This document shows positions 51,361-63,815 of a DNA stretch of 64,000 bases, piece after piece. Position 1 is the stretch's first letter. Each line of letters starts with the position of its first letter. Under the pieces are notes generated by a model. The model did no database searches. It was given only the letters and a program-made list of their open reading frames with translations, and had not been told where the DNA came from. This DNA is from Siphonodentalium dalli (lineage: Eukaryota; Mollusca; Scaphopoda; Gadilida; Siphonodentaliidae). The position numbers and the translations under genes are program-made. Location: contig CP136068.1 in NCBI GenBank assembly GCA_032622095.1, forward strand, positions 151,739,151 to 151,803,150, given 5' to 3'.

Positions 51361-54130
51361 TCTAGCCCGTATACTATATTGAAATTTGAGATATATGATG
51401 CAAGTTTTTTGTCGACTGGCCCATAAAAAAAATGACTCGTTCCCGATCTATATGTTACCAATTCCAACAGTCATGCCTAATTTCATAATGATCCGACCAA
51501 AGTTACAACCCGTAGCCTATACCAATGGAAATTGTCGACGGACGTACTTATATTCGGAAACCACTGGCGATGGATACCAACCCATGGGAAATTGGCAATA
51601 TCTCAACTTGAATTTTCATGTTCAGCAGCTTGAGCTAAAATGCATTCTGAAATAGCGTTTTATTTATCAAATTATGCAGCTTCTCATGTCTCAGCCACAA
51701 ATAATGATAATCCTATTTATTCGAACAACGTATTCGGAAACACACATGAATAGTGCAACCACTGGCCCCTGGCACAAATTGGTCATAATACTAAAAGTAC
51801 ATATATATAAGACATAGGTGTCCGGGAAATTTTATTATTATTATATTATTTTTAGGGTCAAATTCCCCATTTTAAAGAAATAACACCAAGCTTGGTGAAA
51901 ATGGCTTCAAAATCAAATTTTTATCAAAATACCAAATTTGTTGACAGGACTGCCACTTCCTTAAATATTATAATAGTCTACAACACTAACATCCATAAAA
52001 TATGATGAAGCAAAACAAGTTGTAAAAATCTATTCCCAAATTCCCAAAAAAATTCGATTTTTTTTTTAATCTGCCGATCTGCCCCTCCGTTTGATCGCCT
52101 ATATATAGCCAAAGTCATAAACATTATTAGCGCCCTTAATCCCCGGGTTACGTGCATGATATGACCCTATGTACACATTTTCAGAGGGGTTAAGTCGTTT
52201 TGTCGCCTTTATCCGGACACACGAACTCAATTTATTTTCAATAGTAAAGGTTAGTGCTAATGTCACTGTATACATGTATATATTTGCACGCGTGACACCC
52301 CGTCAACCACCCCGCCATTGCTAGTGTACGCCCCTGGCATCGGCACAGAAACTGACCAACATCCCGCGACTGGACGTCGCCTTGATATGAATCTTGAAAG
52401 CATAATTCCGAGTTTTACAATACGAGTACAGGCTGCACTTTCAAGAATGAACGGTCCGTATATATAGGTAAAATAAAGTCCATCCTGATTACGATACGCG
52501 GCAAACTAACTTCATTTATATTATTCGATTAATACAAGCCGTTACTCTTTTCATCATTACTATCAATAAACGCGAATTATGCATACACGTAAGAAACAGG
52601 TCTGTTTTGACAAACGCATGGCCAAATAGCCTGTCTTAGAAAAGCCGACGAAATTCCTAACAGATGTACATCGACATCGTTTAGAAATTTCGTCTGCTTT
52701 CCAAGGAGACATACACCGCGTACTCCGTTATCAGGCTATAGGAGGCCATGCAGTTAGCTCGTACTGTGAGAAGCACACTCGATTAATTATCTTCATCCGG
52801 GCACTCTGAACCAACGGGGCCCGCATCTTGGTTATATCGCAATAATCAAAGTGCCCCTTTAACAGTTTCACGAACACGAACAAGTCCATAATATGTTTTT
52901 AATACCCAAAATATCCCAGAACCAATGTAATGTCGGCATTTATATATCTATATTAACGTAAATCCCTGGATGATTTATATATACATTTTACAGGGGCCCT
53001 TGGTGACACATGGGGAGAACGACACCCGAAAATACATGATTGTGCTTACTGTCGTTCTCCCTTTCTACCAGATATATAACAAATTATCACATCAATTATA
53101 ACAATTCCGTATGTATTTCCATGTTCAATGTATTTTATGTAACATAATTATATATTTGGTGGATAAATAAACAATATTTAAACCAAAGGGGAGTTAACCT
53201 GATTCGTGTATCAGTTCTATGCTTGCTTCATTTTCTCTATATGACATGAATTCACATGTTACGAAGATATGTGTGAGGTATACATACAAGTTGCATGATA
53301 ATTAAGTGCATTATTATACAAATATACAGTGGCGGTATTAATGCGTTTAATTATTATCACCTGTCATCATCATCAACACCATCATTCTCATAATCATCAT
53401 TATATCTACCATTATCACGTCGTCCGCGTAAATTTTTACATATATATGAGTTAGTCGTTTGAGTTTTGTCAATTCATCTTGTTCATATATGTCATATGGA
53501 TAATTCATTCGAAAATACCAACAACAACAGCAACAAAAACACAAATACATCGTCAGTGTAGCTATACATGTATATCATAAAAAAACATCAACAGGACTAG
53601 CTTTTGTATTACCGATACTGATTTCTGAGTTTGAATGCTAACTTTAAGTACAAGTACAAATTTTTCAGTTCCAATCGACAAGATTTTGTTAGGAGTTCAT
53701 AGAACTTAATCTTAGAAGGTGTATGCCAAAAGTGTTTAATTCGGAAGTGATTCGGATTCAAGTTCGCCAGTTGCTCAGCGGGGATCGGTGATTTATACGT
53801 GAAATGGAACCGCAATAAACAAAATCATCGCATAGGATGGCCCTGGCAGTCAACTCAGTTCGAGCCCACGCAAAGAAACCATAACACAATTATGGGACGA
53901 ATAAATCGGAATCCCACACATTCCGGTGATCCAGTTTTTCAGGAGTTCGTAAGTTATAAGTATTCATTACTCTCAGAAAGGCACTTTGACAGTTCGTGAT
54001 CGGCCATACTGACATGCGAGAGGAGTGGGCGAAATAAGAAGAAACAAGGAAGCCAAAATGTGAAAACATATATGAGCTCTGGTGCTGACATCAGAAAGTA
54101 GGATTTTGTAAATGTCAATATCCTGTAATG
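51361..54130. other. No gene recognised
   Basis: 51400-51650 has a short plus frame without motif. 52300-52460 is GC-richer, with a CW pair on the minus strand, examined and rejected as receptor ectodomain. 53060-53187 ends in a retroelement-like AAATAAACAATATTTAAACC tail. Confidence 0.5.
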
Positions 54131-54722
54131 TTGGTTCAATCAGACATTCGTAATCCAATTTATGTGTAGACATAGCATTCGAGTCCATCATGATTAACAT
54201 GGTAAGTCTGTATAATACTTGATTGTAGTATTAACGTGCATACATCCTTGTGAAGGAGTTGCTGTTCTGCGTTAGAAGTTTAATAATAATCAAAAGAAGA
54301 CAGTGATAACGGAGAGAAAAAAAAGAAGATAGAAAAGGAAGAAGATGGAGAAGAGTGATAACAAATAAAAATTAGAAGATGAAGAGAAGAACAGAGAAGT
54401 CACACCGTGCGGATGTCCATTTCGCCAGTTAGCACGCGTCGCACCAAATAAAACGTAGAACCATGTCCAGTGAACCCAGAACAAGATGAATCGTTTGCAT
54501 TGGAAATACTGTGTCGGTTAAGCATTGGCCGCGCAGCCTACTTTTTTTTATTTTTCAGAGTATAAGACCTCAAATGTATTTATGTTTTATGATAAGTGTT
54601 GGGTCGAGGTGACACATCATTGTTCCCTCCTTATCAATATAGCATAACATTCCAGTTATTATATTACTATAATAGCATATCACTTTTTACCATGCAGTTT
54701 ATCCAATCATTCTTTATATTAA

Positions 54723-55147
54723 CCCTTTACCCAACAAACCGGCCAAAACCGGCCAAATAAAGCTTCAACAGCCTAAAATATCTTCGGTCTGTCTCAATAT
54801 AACCATACAATTATGGATATCATTGGAACCGGCTCCTTGACCACATTGTGATAGTTACAGTTATGCCCTGTGCCAATGCATTCTCTTATATATGCGAGTC
54901 GACCATAGGTCGCCTCGCATATATAAGAGAATGCATTGGCCTAAATAAATCTTTTTTTAACACTTTTTACCATTTTTTCTTACATTTTTTATAATATTTT
55001 TATAATATTTTTTACATTCTTTGACAATTTTATCATTTTTATTATGTGTTAAGCCAATGCATTCTCTTATATATGTGAGGCGACATATGGTCGACTCGCA
55101 TATATAAGAGAATGCATTGGCACAGGGCCCTTCTGTTGGGTAAAGGG
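54723..55147. mobile_element. Family C hairpin MITE, piggyBac-like, copy C3
   Basis: TTAA on both sides (54719-54722, 55148-55151). The paralogous empty site at about 59218 reads TATATATTAAGGATATTT with a single TTAA, proving precise insertion. Hairpins 54872-54940 and 55053-55121. Confidence 0.95.
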
Positions 55148-55870
55148 TTAAGGATATTTCAGCCTTTAATAGGCTTCATGAAATTATGGAGTATAAAGCA
55201 TCACACATATTTAACGTGTTAGGACGAATAATGGCGATTGAATTTTGTAACTTATTATTTAACTCTAATAAACCACTAATATATTATCTTTATGTTTGAC
55301 TATATGGTTATATTATTGTAAATTGATCCGTCATTCACGGCTTCTAAATTGACTATAAACAATATCGTATCGCTTCTATATTTAAACTAATCGTTAGTCT
55401 CTGGAACAAATACGACCTGATCCACGTTTCACACATGCCAAGGACGGGGGCCGGGTATCACACATGACGACCATGACGCCCACGTCACATTCTCTCGTTG
55501 CGATTGGCAACTGTCTTTTCACAATTCCAGGCCATCATGATTCTCAACGACTCGGTCATATCCGCACTGAGGAAATAACCTCTTCCATAAATAAAAAAAC
55601 ATATCTGCCGGTCTATTTTCAATCACGTGATTTACCATGCGCATACTACCGATAAATACGTCTGTTGTCTGGGAGACTAGTCTGTTAAACCTGAACTAAT
55701 AATTGCTATTACATACTATTTATCACTATTTAATGCATGATCAAGTCTGGTACAGTGAATACATTCTGCTCCAATCACGGCTATGAGTCATCGCCTTATT
55801 ACCAGGACCGTATTGTGTGAATATGGTTTATATTTATGGAAGTGCTTATTCCCTCAGCGAAGCGGAAATG

Positions 55871-56316
55871 TGACCCGCCATATCAAATCCGGGATTTTTT
55901 TACCCTGCGCCAATGCAATCTCTTATATATGCGAGTCGACCATAGGTCGCCTCGCATATATAAGAGAATGCATTGGCCTAACAATTTTTATCATTTTTTT
56001 TAAATAAATGTTTCTTAAAAATTTTAGGACATAAAATAAAAAAACATCCATTACCCTGCAGGGAGCCCCACACATATATAGAAGCATATAGAAGAGTGTC
56101 GTCTGCTCATGTATGTCTGGGGCTCTGTATGGGTGAAATTATAAAATTGTTAAAGAATACAAGAAAAAATTATTAAAATTGTAAAAAATTGTTAGGCCAA
56201 TGCATTCTCTTATATATGCGAGGCGACCTATGGTCGACTCGCATATATAAGAGAATGCATTGGCACAGGGTAAAAAAATCCCGACTTACGACTGGATTTG
56301 ATATGGCGGGACTCAC
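55871..56316. mobile_element. Family A hairpin MITE, copy A6
   Basis: Flanked by AAATG (55866-55870 and 56317-56321). The empty site at about 59946 reads GCGGAAATGGCCGAATCG with one AAATG, confirming a 5-bp duplication. Hairpins 55909-55977 and 56196-56264 flank the core. Slight deletion near the left end. Confidence 0.95.
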
Positions 56317-56977
56317 AAATGGCCGAGTCGTTGATAATGAATACCATGCATGCATGCTTGTACACTATGGTGTGGTACCTCGTAACCTAGTCCTTTAAGC
56401 TATCCCGGAGAATAGTGTGTATACAGTACACATGTATATGCTGCTGAATTTGCTTCAGTTTGCATGACACACCAGCTGTGGTACTTCATCATATACCACT
56501 TTTATGCATTTCGTCACATCTATCCAACTGCAATATGTGATCATATATATATTATAAGTTACAGGGCGAGTTTTTGCCGGATACGGTGTCATATGAGGCG
56601 AAGTGGGATTAATATCGGGCGAGGCGCTAGACCCCGGTGATCATCCACTGTAATTCTATATAATTATGTACGGTTTGTTCAATCAGACATTCGTAATACA
56701 ATTTATTTGTAGAATTCGAGTTCACCATGATAAACAGTATAAGTATGTATAATACTTGATTTTATTTTTAATGTGCATACATGTATACATCCTTGTGAAG
56801 GAGTTACTGTTCTTGTTTAGTAATCAGAAGAGTGTGACGACGGAGAATAAAAACAGAAAATAGAAAAGGAAGAAGTTGGAGAAGAGTAAGAAAAAAATAA
56901 AAATTAATTAGAAGATGAAGAGAAGAATTGAGATGTCACACCATGCGGATGTCCATTTCGCCAGTTCGCACGCGTCG

Positions 56978-58145
56978 GTGTGACTAATTACCGCCCGGGA
57001 CCGCCCGGGACCGCCCGTGACCGTCCGATACCGCCCGGGACCACCGGGCGCCCATTGGGCCCGTGGCCACTATATATTGACGTTATAAGGTAGCGACATA
57101 CCAGCTGGTTCTGGATTTCCAAACCGGCCCGGCACAGCCCTTTTCAGGGCTCCCTACCGGATCGGAAAATACCAGATCAGCACGGAAACCACGACAAAAG
57201 ATGAACAAAAAAAAAGAAGAAAACACCATCAAGGAAAAAAAGAGATGCCGAGAGACTAGCCGCGTGGAAAGAGAAGAAGGCGACGGATGTTACACCAGCC
57301 AGCTCCTCCCATGCAGTCGAGATCCCGACCCAGTCTGTCCAGGGGATGGAATCACCACCACCATCGCCTCTACGGCCAGACGCGGACACCTCCGACTTCA
57401 TCCCGAAGACTCCGGAATACAACGAGCCGGAGCCTGCCAATCCTATATCACCGGTAACCGAACAAGAAACAGATGCCACCCGCCTATGGAGAGAAAACTA
57501 CATGAAAGAATCAGCTAAATATCACGCCAGCGTAGACGAATCAATTAAGAAAGCAGAAGAGAATGAAAGCAAAGGCAGTCTTAGACGAATTAGATCCACC
57601 GAAAAGTAAAAACAAAAAAACAAAAAAGCTAAAAGCAACCAGCAAAAGCTAAACATCTCAACCTCACTTTGCCTCCGGTCAGCCTCCGCATCTGAACAGC
57701 ATCAACAGCCTCAAAAATCGATCTTCATCGATTATATCAAGAAAGGGTGAAGGGAATCGCACAATGCGTTCCGACCATCCTACCCGGCCTGCGGCCGGAA
57801 ACTACACAACAACAACGACATACCACCTGAGGGCAACCTAGAAAATATTATTCGCTGGCACGTCTCCGGTCGGTGTTATTGACTCCGCAAATGCCGATTT
57901 TGGCTAAGAGAGCCCTTGAGAGTCCGGGCGTCTTCGTGTGGTTTTCGGACAGTATATTTGATGATGCACTGTATAGTGCAATACCACATGTGTGTGACAT
58001 CCAAATATTAACTCGCTGACGCGCCCATGACCGGTGTTATTAACCCCTCAAAAAGGGTAAAATATCATATAAACAAAAAGAACCCGGCACAGGCCATGGG
58101 CCCATGGTGGCGCCCGTGCGGTCCCGTGCGATAATTAGTCACAAC
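56978..58145. mobile_element. Mutator-like non-autonomous transposon, 10-bp TSD
   Basis: Terminal inverted repeat of about 30 bp: TGTGACTAATTA, (C/T)CGC, CGGGACCGC. Flanked by GCACGCGTCG at 56968-56977 and 58146-58155; copy 1 has this once (54432-54441). A 9-11 bp duplication fits Mutator-like elements. Carries a basic protein fragment (57201-57609) and a diverged direct repeat (AATATTA.TCGCTG.C and GGTGTTATTAAC) at 57850 and 58005. Confidence 0.88.
57201..57609 (+). pseudogene. Frameshifted basic/coiled-coil-like protein inside the Mutator-like element
   Basis: A nine-A run just after ATGAAC puts the start codon out of frame with the long frame that follows. That frame (from about 57205) reads KTPSRKKRDAERLAAWKEKK, then a Pro-rich acidic stretch (MESPPPSPLRPDADTSDF, PKTPEYNEPEPANP), then SIKKAEENESKG and a stop at about 57609, roughly 136 codons. 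Basic P-S-R-K-K-R-D-x-x-R-L starts like this occur in mobile-element proteins of invertebrates, from memory. Function unknown. Confidence 0.55.
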
Positions 58146-58274
58146 GCACGCGTCGCACTAAATGAAACGTAGAATCATCCTAGTGAACCCAACACTAGAT
58201 GTATCGTTTGCATTGGAAATACTGTGTCGGTTAAGCATTGGCCGCGCAGCCTATTGTTTTTATATTTCAGAGTA

Positions 58275-59063
58275 CATTCTTATAACTAATGTATAGAAAC
58301 GATTACACATCAAATGTGTAAACCCGGTTAATACACATAGCAATGTGTAGTTTTACATACAAATACATTGACCAAGTACCGTTCTACACATAATGCGTAT
58401 ATTTTGTTACACACAATTGTGTAAGAACGTAGAGCATGCGCATTGCGGTGCCTTCAGTTTCATAGTCTGCTACGTGACGGCCATATTGTTTGAGTATATT
58501 TTTTGGAATACAATCTACAGCGATCGTAGACAAGGATGTAAGTTCAGAATTCCAATTTGTGGGTTTAGTATTAATAGTATATGAGGATTTATTTGTTAAA
58601 GCTTTCATGGCGATTACTTCCCTTAGACTCTTGTTATGATTGTTGTAATAATACTAATATTATGCAATCACGCCTCGACCAAGGTTTGTTCATTCAAAGC
58701 AAAAACTCACAGTACAGAACAAAATACTACATACCACTATGCGCCATGAAAGTTTTAACATATAAATCTGCATATATCTTTAATACTATATATACCCACA
58801 GGTCGGACTACTGAACTTGCATTTCTTCTCTACGAACTGTGTGTAAGAACATACACAACATGTGTAAGGGATATGTGTTGATTTTATACACACAGTTGTG
58901 TAAAAATGTACCCATTTATGTGTAAAAATTATTACACAATTTGTGTACGAATATGAAACTACACATATACTACACAAATATGTTTAAGATCAAAATTGAA
59001 TAATGATTGTGTAGCAGGGCTACACATTTTGTGTAGAAAACCTACACATTAGTCATAAGAGTG
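58275..59063. mobile_element. TA-flanked MITE, family Q
   Basis: TA then CATTCTTATAACTAATG; right end CATTAGTCATAAGAGTG then TA. Copy 1 of the duplication has the empty site CAGAGTATAAGACC (about 54556). Subterminal zones are full of ACACAT/ATGTGTA motifs in both orientations. Fits a Tc1/mariner-type insertion; 789 bp without transposase. Confidence 0.92.
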
Positions 59064-60307
59064 TAAGACCTCAAATGTATTTATGTTTTATGATATGTTG
59101 GGTCGAGGTGACACTCCATTGTTCCCTCCTTATCAATATAGCATAACATTCCAGTTATCATATTACTATCATAGCATATCACGTTTTACTATCCAGTTTA
59201 TCCAATCATTCTATATATTAAGGATATTTCAGCCTGTAATGGGCTTCATGAAATTATGGAGTATAAAGCATCACACATATTTAACGTGTTAGGACGAATA
59301 ATGGGGATTGAATTTTGTAACTTATTATTTCACTCTAATAAACCACTACCATATTATCTTTATGTTTGAATATATGGTTATAATATATATTGTAAATAAA
59401 TCCGTCATTCACGGCTTCTAAATTGTCGAAAACAATATCGTATCGTATTTTTAAACTAATCGTTAGTCTAGAACAAATACGACCGGATTAACGTTTCACA
59501 CAGCCAAGGACGGGGGTATCGCACATATTCCAACCCAGACGCCCATGTCACATCTTCTCGGTACGATTGGCAACTGTCTTTTCACAAAGCCAGGCCATCA
59601 TGATTCTCAACGACTTGGCCATTTCCGCACTGAGGAAATAACCTCTTCCATAAATAGAAACCACATCTGCCTGTCTATTTTCAATCACGTGATTTATCAT
59701 GCGCATACCACCGATAAATACGTCTGTTGTCTGGGAGACTAGTCTGTTAAACCTGAACTAATTACTGCTATTTATTACTATTTAATGCATGATCAAGTCT
59801 GGTACTGGTATACAGTCAATACATTCTGCTCCAATCACATCTATGCGTCAACGAGCCACGGTCATCGCTTTATTACCAGGGCTGTATATTGTAGCATTGC
59901 GTGAATATGGTTTCTATTTATGGAAGAGGTTATTTCCTCAGCGAAGCGGAAATGGCCGAATCGTTGAGAATTAATACCAGGCATGAATGCTTGCACACTA
60001 TCGTGTGGTAATTTACTTCAGGTTCGGGGATTCGGACAGGACGCTATTTTGAATCCGATTTGCCCAGACACATTGTTCCTGATTATTGATATGATGCCTC
60101 GTAACCTAGTCCCTACAGCTATCCCGGAGAATGGGGTGTATACAGTACACATGTATATGCTGCTAGAGTTGCCTCAGTTTGCATGACACATCAGCTGTGA
60201 TACTTCACCATATACCACTTTTAGGCATTTCGCCACAGCTATGCCATGGCAATTGCATTGAGAAACTTCGTGTCCAACTGCAACATGTGATCATATAAAT
60301 ATTATAA

Positions 60308-60448
60308 GTTACGGGACGCTTAGTGGTCGGATATGGCGTCATGTGAGGCGAAGTGAGATCAATATTAGGCGAGGCCGTGGGCCGAGCGTAATATTGATCT
60401 CACTGAGCCTCACATGACACCATATCCGACCACTAAGCGTCCCGTAAC
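60308..60448. repeat. 141-bp palindrome at the end of the segmental duplication
   Basis: GTTACGGGACGCTTAGTGGT ... inverse, with GATCAATATTA inside and a short loop GGCGAGGCCGTGGGCCGAGCG. Copy 1 holds only a decayed left half. Confidence 0.9.
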
Positions 60449-60929
60449 GTATTTATTATGTCAGTGGACACAATCCAACATATCCATTTAATTAATCGTC
60501 ACTGTATTATAATTTGGTAAGTTAAATGTGTCGCCTAAAGCCATTAACGTATGTAACGTCACGGTGACGCGCCATGGGCGTTGAACGTCAACGCATTGAG
60601 TCAATGGCTAATCGCCAGAAGTGGGACAACTTCTTGAGTTTGATAATTAATTTACGAGTCTTTAGAATTCTTCAAATATATCGCATGCAGGTTTTGGTAC
60701 ATGGTACTATGTCTTTAAATTCACAGAAAATGATTTCCGACAGATATCGCCTTTCTTGGTGCCAAAATACACTAAAAATATCCCCTAGGTGACAGAGTTT
60801 TCTGAAAAAACAAGATGGTGGATAAGAAGCTAATATTGATTTCATATGGGGTCACACACCTAATATGGGTTCATATACCGTCACTATTTATCGACGCTGA
60901 TTGGCTAATCGTAAGAGCTGACATAATAT

Positions 60930-61250
60930 AGGTTCATATTGAAAGGATTTGACTCTGAAATAAGCCCAAAGTGCTATACATCTATTCAGTTTTACGTCCA
61001 TATAGAGCGTATATTGAGGTTAAATAATGCCAATATGATCTTATTTTGCTCAGTATACAATACGCACGCTGTGTGCTTATTTTCACAACTGCAATATAGG
61101 TTCATATTGAACGGATTTTACTCTGAAATAAGCCCGAAGTGAGCGCATACCTGCTACTCAGTTTTACGTCCATATACATGTACATGTAGAGCTTATATTT
61201 ATGTTAAATAATACCAATATGAGCGTATTTTGCGCATTATAAAATACGCC
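60930..61250. repeat. Two direct copies of about 150 bp
   Basis: TAGGTTCATATTGAA(A/C)GGATTT, CTCTGAAATAAGCCC and CAGTTTTACGTCCATATA occur in order at 60930 and again at 61093. The in-frame repetition of short peptides is a by-product. Confidence 0.88.
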
Positions 61251-62194
61251 CTTGATGTGCTTATGTTCTCGAGAACAGACTGCCATGCGGTAGCGGTAGA
61301 ATTTTTTTTACAAGCCAATTAAGCGAGTTCACGTACATATAAGTCGGCTATGTTTGTACTTCAACAAACATGATGGACTGCCAAGGGCAAAGTCGAAGGA
61401 TTGAATGAGAAGTATCGATGAACTTGGAAAAAGCATGGGTCATTAGCGATGCAACTCGTGTATGTTTGACATATGGGGCAGCAGTTTACTCCGAAATCAG
61501 ACAGATGTACAAACTACGTGATGCGAGAAAAAGTCAGTCTGTTTTCTTCCCTACATGGTCGATTGCGGTAATTTTCTAGGGTACGATGTTATTATTAACA
61601 TCGGTATGAAGGTTACTGCATACTTTGGGAGTTAAATATGCAGGTCAAATTAGCAGTGGCAACATAAAATGATACGGCTCCACTGCAAACGTTTAATTGG
61701 CAGTTGCACCCACGGGAATGTTTTACCCCAGGCTCGCTGAAATTGGAATGTTTTACCCAGGCAGGCAACTATCGGTTAGTCGATGTGATTTTAAAGTTGT
61801 CATTCCTTTATTTTATATTTTGGTGAGACTGATTAATTCTATCGCGTCTAATTTTTCGGCTAAACCGTCCTGGGGACATGAAAGGGTGACGGACACCGCC
61901 AATTCTATTATCAAGTATTCTATAAACGAGACTTGGCCAACCTATATAGTTAAAACAAGTTTCAGTGAACCTGAATAAAAAAAACTTCACTTTTTGCGAA
62001 ACTGGTTAAAACAATTTCAGAAACTACGGGGGTAACTACCAATTCACCCAAGGTAACATCGGAGATAACATCATATACGATTTCCAGATGGTAGAAGGCC
62101 TGGAGAATAGAAAAATAGGTATCTGGATGGCATAACTGCCATCGTACCCTGTGCTAAATGTGGCATTACTGGTTTGATGTTTTAATGATCTGTA
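61251..62194. other. Nothing recognised
   Basis: TGGGAATGTTTTACCC and GGAATGTTTTACCCAGG lie close together at 61716 and 61745. No gene support. Confidence 0.5.
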
Positions 62195-62395
62195 CCCCTC
62201 CCTCACTTATTGAGGAAGGGGCATGTGACCAAAGAGGAGAAGACTTCATATAAGCTCTCGGGCTTGTTGTCTGATCCTCGTTTCATTACATTAACTCTTC
62301 TATTTTGCATATATGTGTCATCTGTATGTTATGTTATCTGTTTGGATTTGGAAATAAAAATATGTTTACACCAATTATTTTACAAAAAATAAAAT
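62195..62395 (+). mobile_element. Retroelement 3' end
   Basis: GAGGAGAAGACTTCATATAAGC, CTCGGGCTTGTTGTCTGATCC, then GGATTTGGAAATAAAAATATG. Best-preserved of three copies (also 46178-46316 inverted and 48065-48215). Confidence 0.78.
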
Positions 62396-63667
62396 TCGCC
62401 AAAAAAAGTGAAAAAAATTTATGCGTAACATGATTTTCGTATGCAGTTTAAACCAAATATGTGTGTTTTATTATTAGAAAATAGCCAGATTTCTCTCGCC
62501 TGACTTTTGTCTTCTGCGCTTGCAAGCAATTTTGAAATTTCTACGATCACAGCTCTACCAGTACCCATCAGCATCGCTGCTTATACGGCCTATTGGGCCA
62601 CTATACCGGCTACCCCACCTCCTCCAACCCACCGCCCATGCATGGCACTATTTAATCGAGCACCAGTCTTATATTTTTGGAATAGACCATTACCGGTGTC
62701 ATTGAGTATTCCCCTAATACAAGTAATAATCCCTTGTTGTTTGGTGGTTATTTACGAAGATTTGATAGCGTTTTAATCATGTGTTGTGCGAGCAAAGGGA
62801 AACACTATATTTCGTGAACCGAAAATTAAAACACCAGCTAAAACTCGGGATCATTAAAAGTAATCTCCGGACCGAAATTGATTCGCCTGTAGACATATAT
62901 CTGGTGGAACAGCTTCATCCGTGTTATATTTGATAAAACTGCCAGGTTGATACCGGGCACAATTTGTCTTCGCAGATAATTATAATGTCGAGCTAATGAA
63001 GTATAAAATAGCATTACTATTATCCCCATTGATTTGTGGTGCGATCATGTCCACTTTTAAGCAAATATGCGTCTGGCTATCAAGCAATATAAAAGAAATT
63101 TTAAAAAGCCCAACTGCAAACTACTGGTTAGCTTTAAATGCTGTAATAGACTTTTTTCGTCAAGAGAAACGCCATTCTAAACAAACCCCGCTATCAGATG
63201 AACACGACCAAACAACATGAATTCTGTAACTGCCATTTTATTGTTGACTTTCAACTAAAGTATGCACAGTAAATATTATCGCATTCATGTTGGTATCAAG
63301 CTGTTACTGTTATATAATGTGCGGGTTTCTAGAGACCAGCTGTGTCCTGTTCTAATAAAAAATATATCACGTTTGTCGTAGAATAATCTTTTCCAACGCC
63401 GAAAATCGAGTATTTCAGTTAAAGGCAAATGGATGCGATGAATATGAGGAATTATTTCCTTCTTTACTTAGAAGATGCTAAATTATCCGCCCATCCCTTT
63501 CAGTGTTCCAGTTATATATATATATTATGCGGGGGGTGTATAACAACTGTCATTTGATCGCTTCAGAACGAAACATCCAGGAGCATTGCAAAACAAAACG
63601 TTTCTTGAATTATAATTTTGAATAGTATCTATAAATTGCAATTACTGATGGAAAAACACTGAATGTC
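62396..63667. other. No supported gene; one possible small secreted ORF
   Basis: 62996-63220 (+) would encode 74 residues starting MKYKIALLLSPLICGAIMS, which looks like a signal peptide, ending LSDEHDQTT. There is no homology I recognise, no splice or promoter evidence, and the length is within chance for AT-rich DNA. Frames at 62507-62776 lack support too. Confidence 0.3.
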
Positions 63668-63815
63668 CACGTCCAGTGTGAAGTCAGGTTTAGGCCGGCA
63701 CGTCCAGTATGAAGTCAGGTTTAGGCCGACACGTCCAGTATGAAGTCAGGTTTAGGCCGGCACGTCCAGTATGAAGGCCTGTATAGACCGGCACACGTCA
63801 TTGTGAAGGCCGGTG
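63668..63815. repeat. 31-bp tandem repeat, about 4.7 units
   Basis: CACGTCCAGTATGAAGTCAGG then TTTAGGCCGG at 63668, 63699, 63730 and 63761; a fifth, diverged unit follows (ACACGTCATTGTGAAGGCCGG). Confidence 0.93.

Larger units (their letters stand above)
54131..56627. repeat. Segmental duplication, copy 1
   Basis: TTCAATCAGACATTCGTAAT through TATGAGGCGAAGTGGGAT. Collinear with 56673-60376 (shared AAATTATGGAGTATAAAGCA, GATTGGCAACTGTCTTTTCA, CTATCCCGGAGAAT). Carries insertions C3 (54723-55147) and A6 (55871-56316) that copy 2 lacks. Confidence 0.92.
56673..60376. repeat. Segmental duplication, copy 2
   Basis: Collinear with copy 1 but longer through insertions at 56978-58145 and 58275-59063, both absent from copy 1. 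Copy 1 also lacks about 80 bp present here at 60008-60090. Confidence 0.92.

Noticed and set aside
52300-52400. Minus-strand CW pair considered as the missing ectodomain exon
   Set aside because: No C-x-W-D-G before it and no C-P after it; composition looks like repeat DNA.
62996-63220. Small secreted protein gene with signal-peptide-like start
   Set aside because: Single short frame in AT-rich DNA, no splice, promoter or homology support; kept only as a note.
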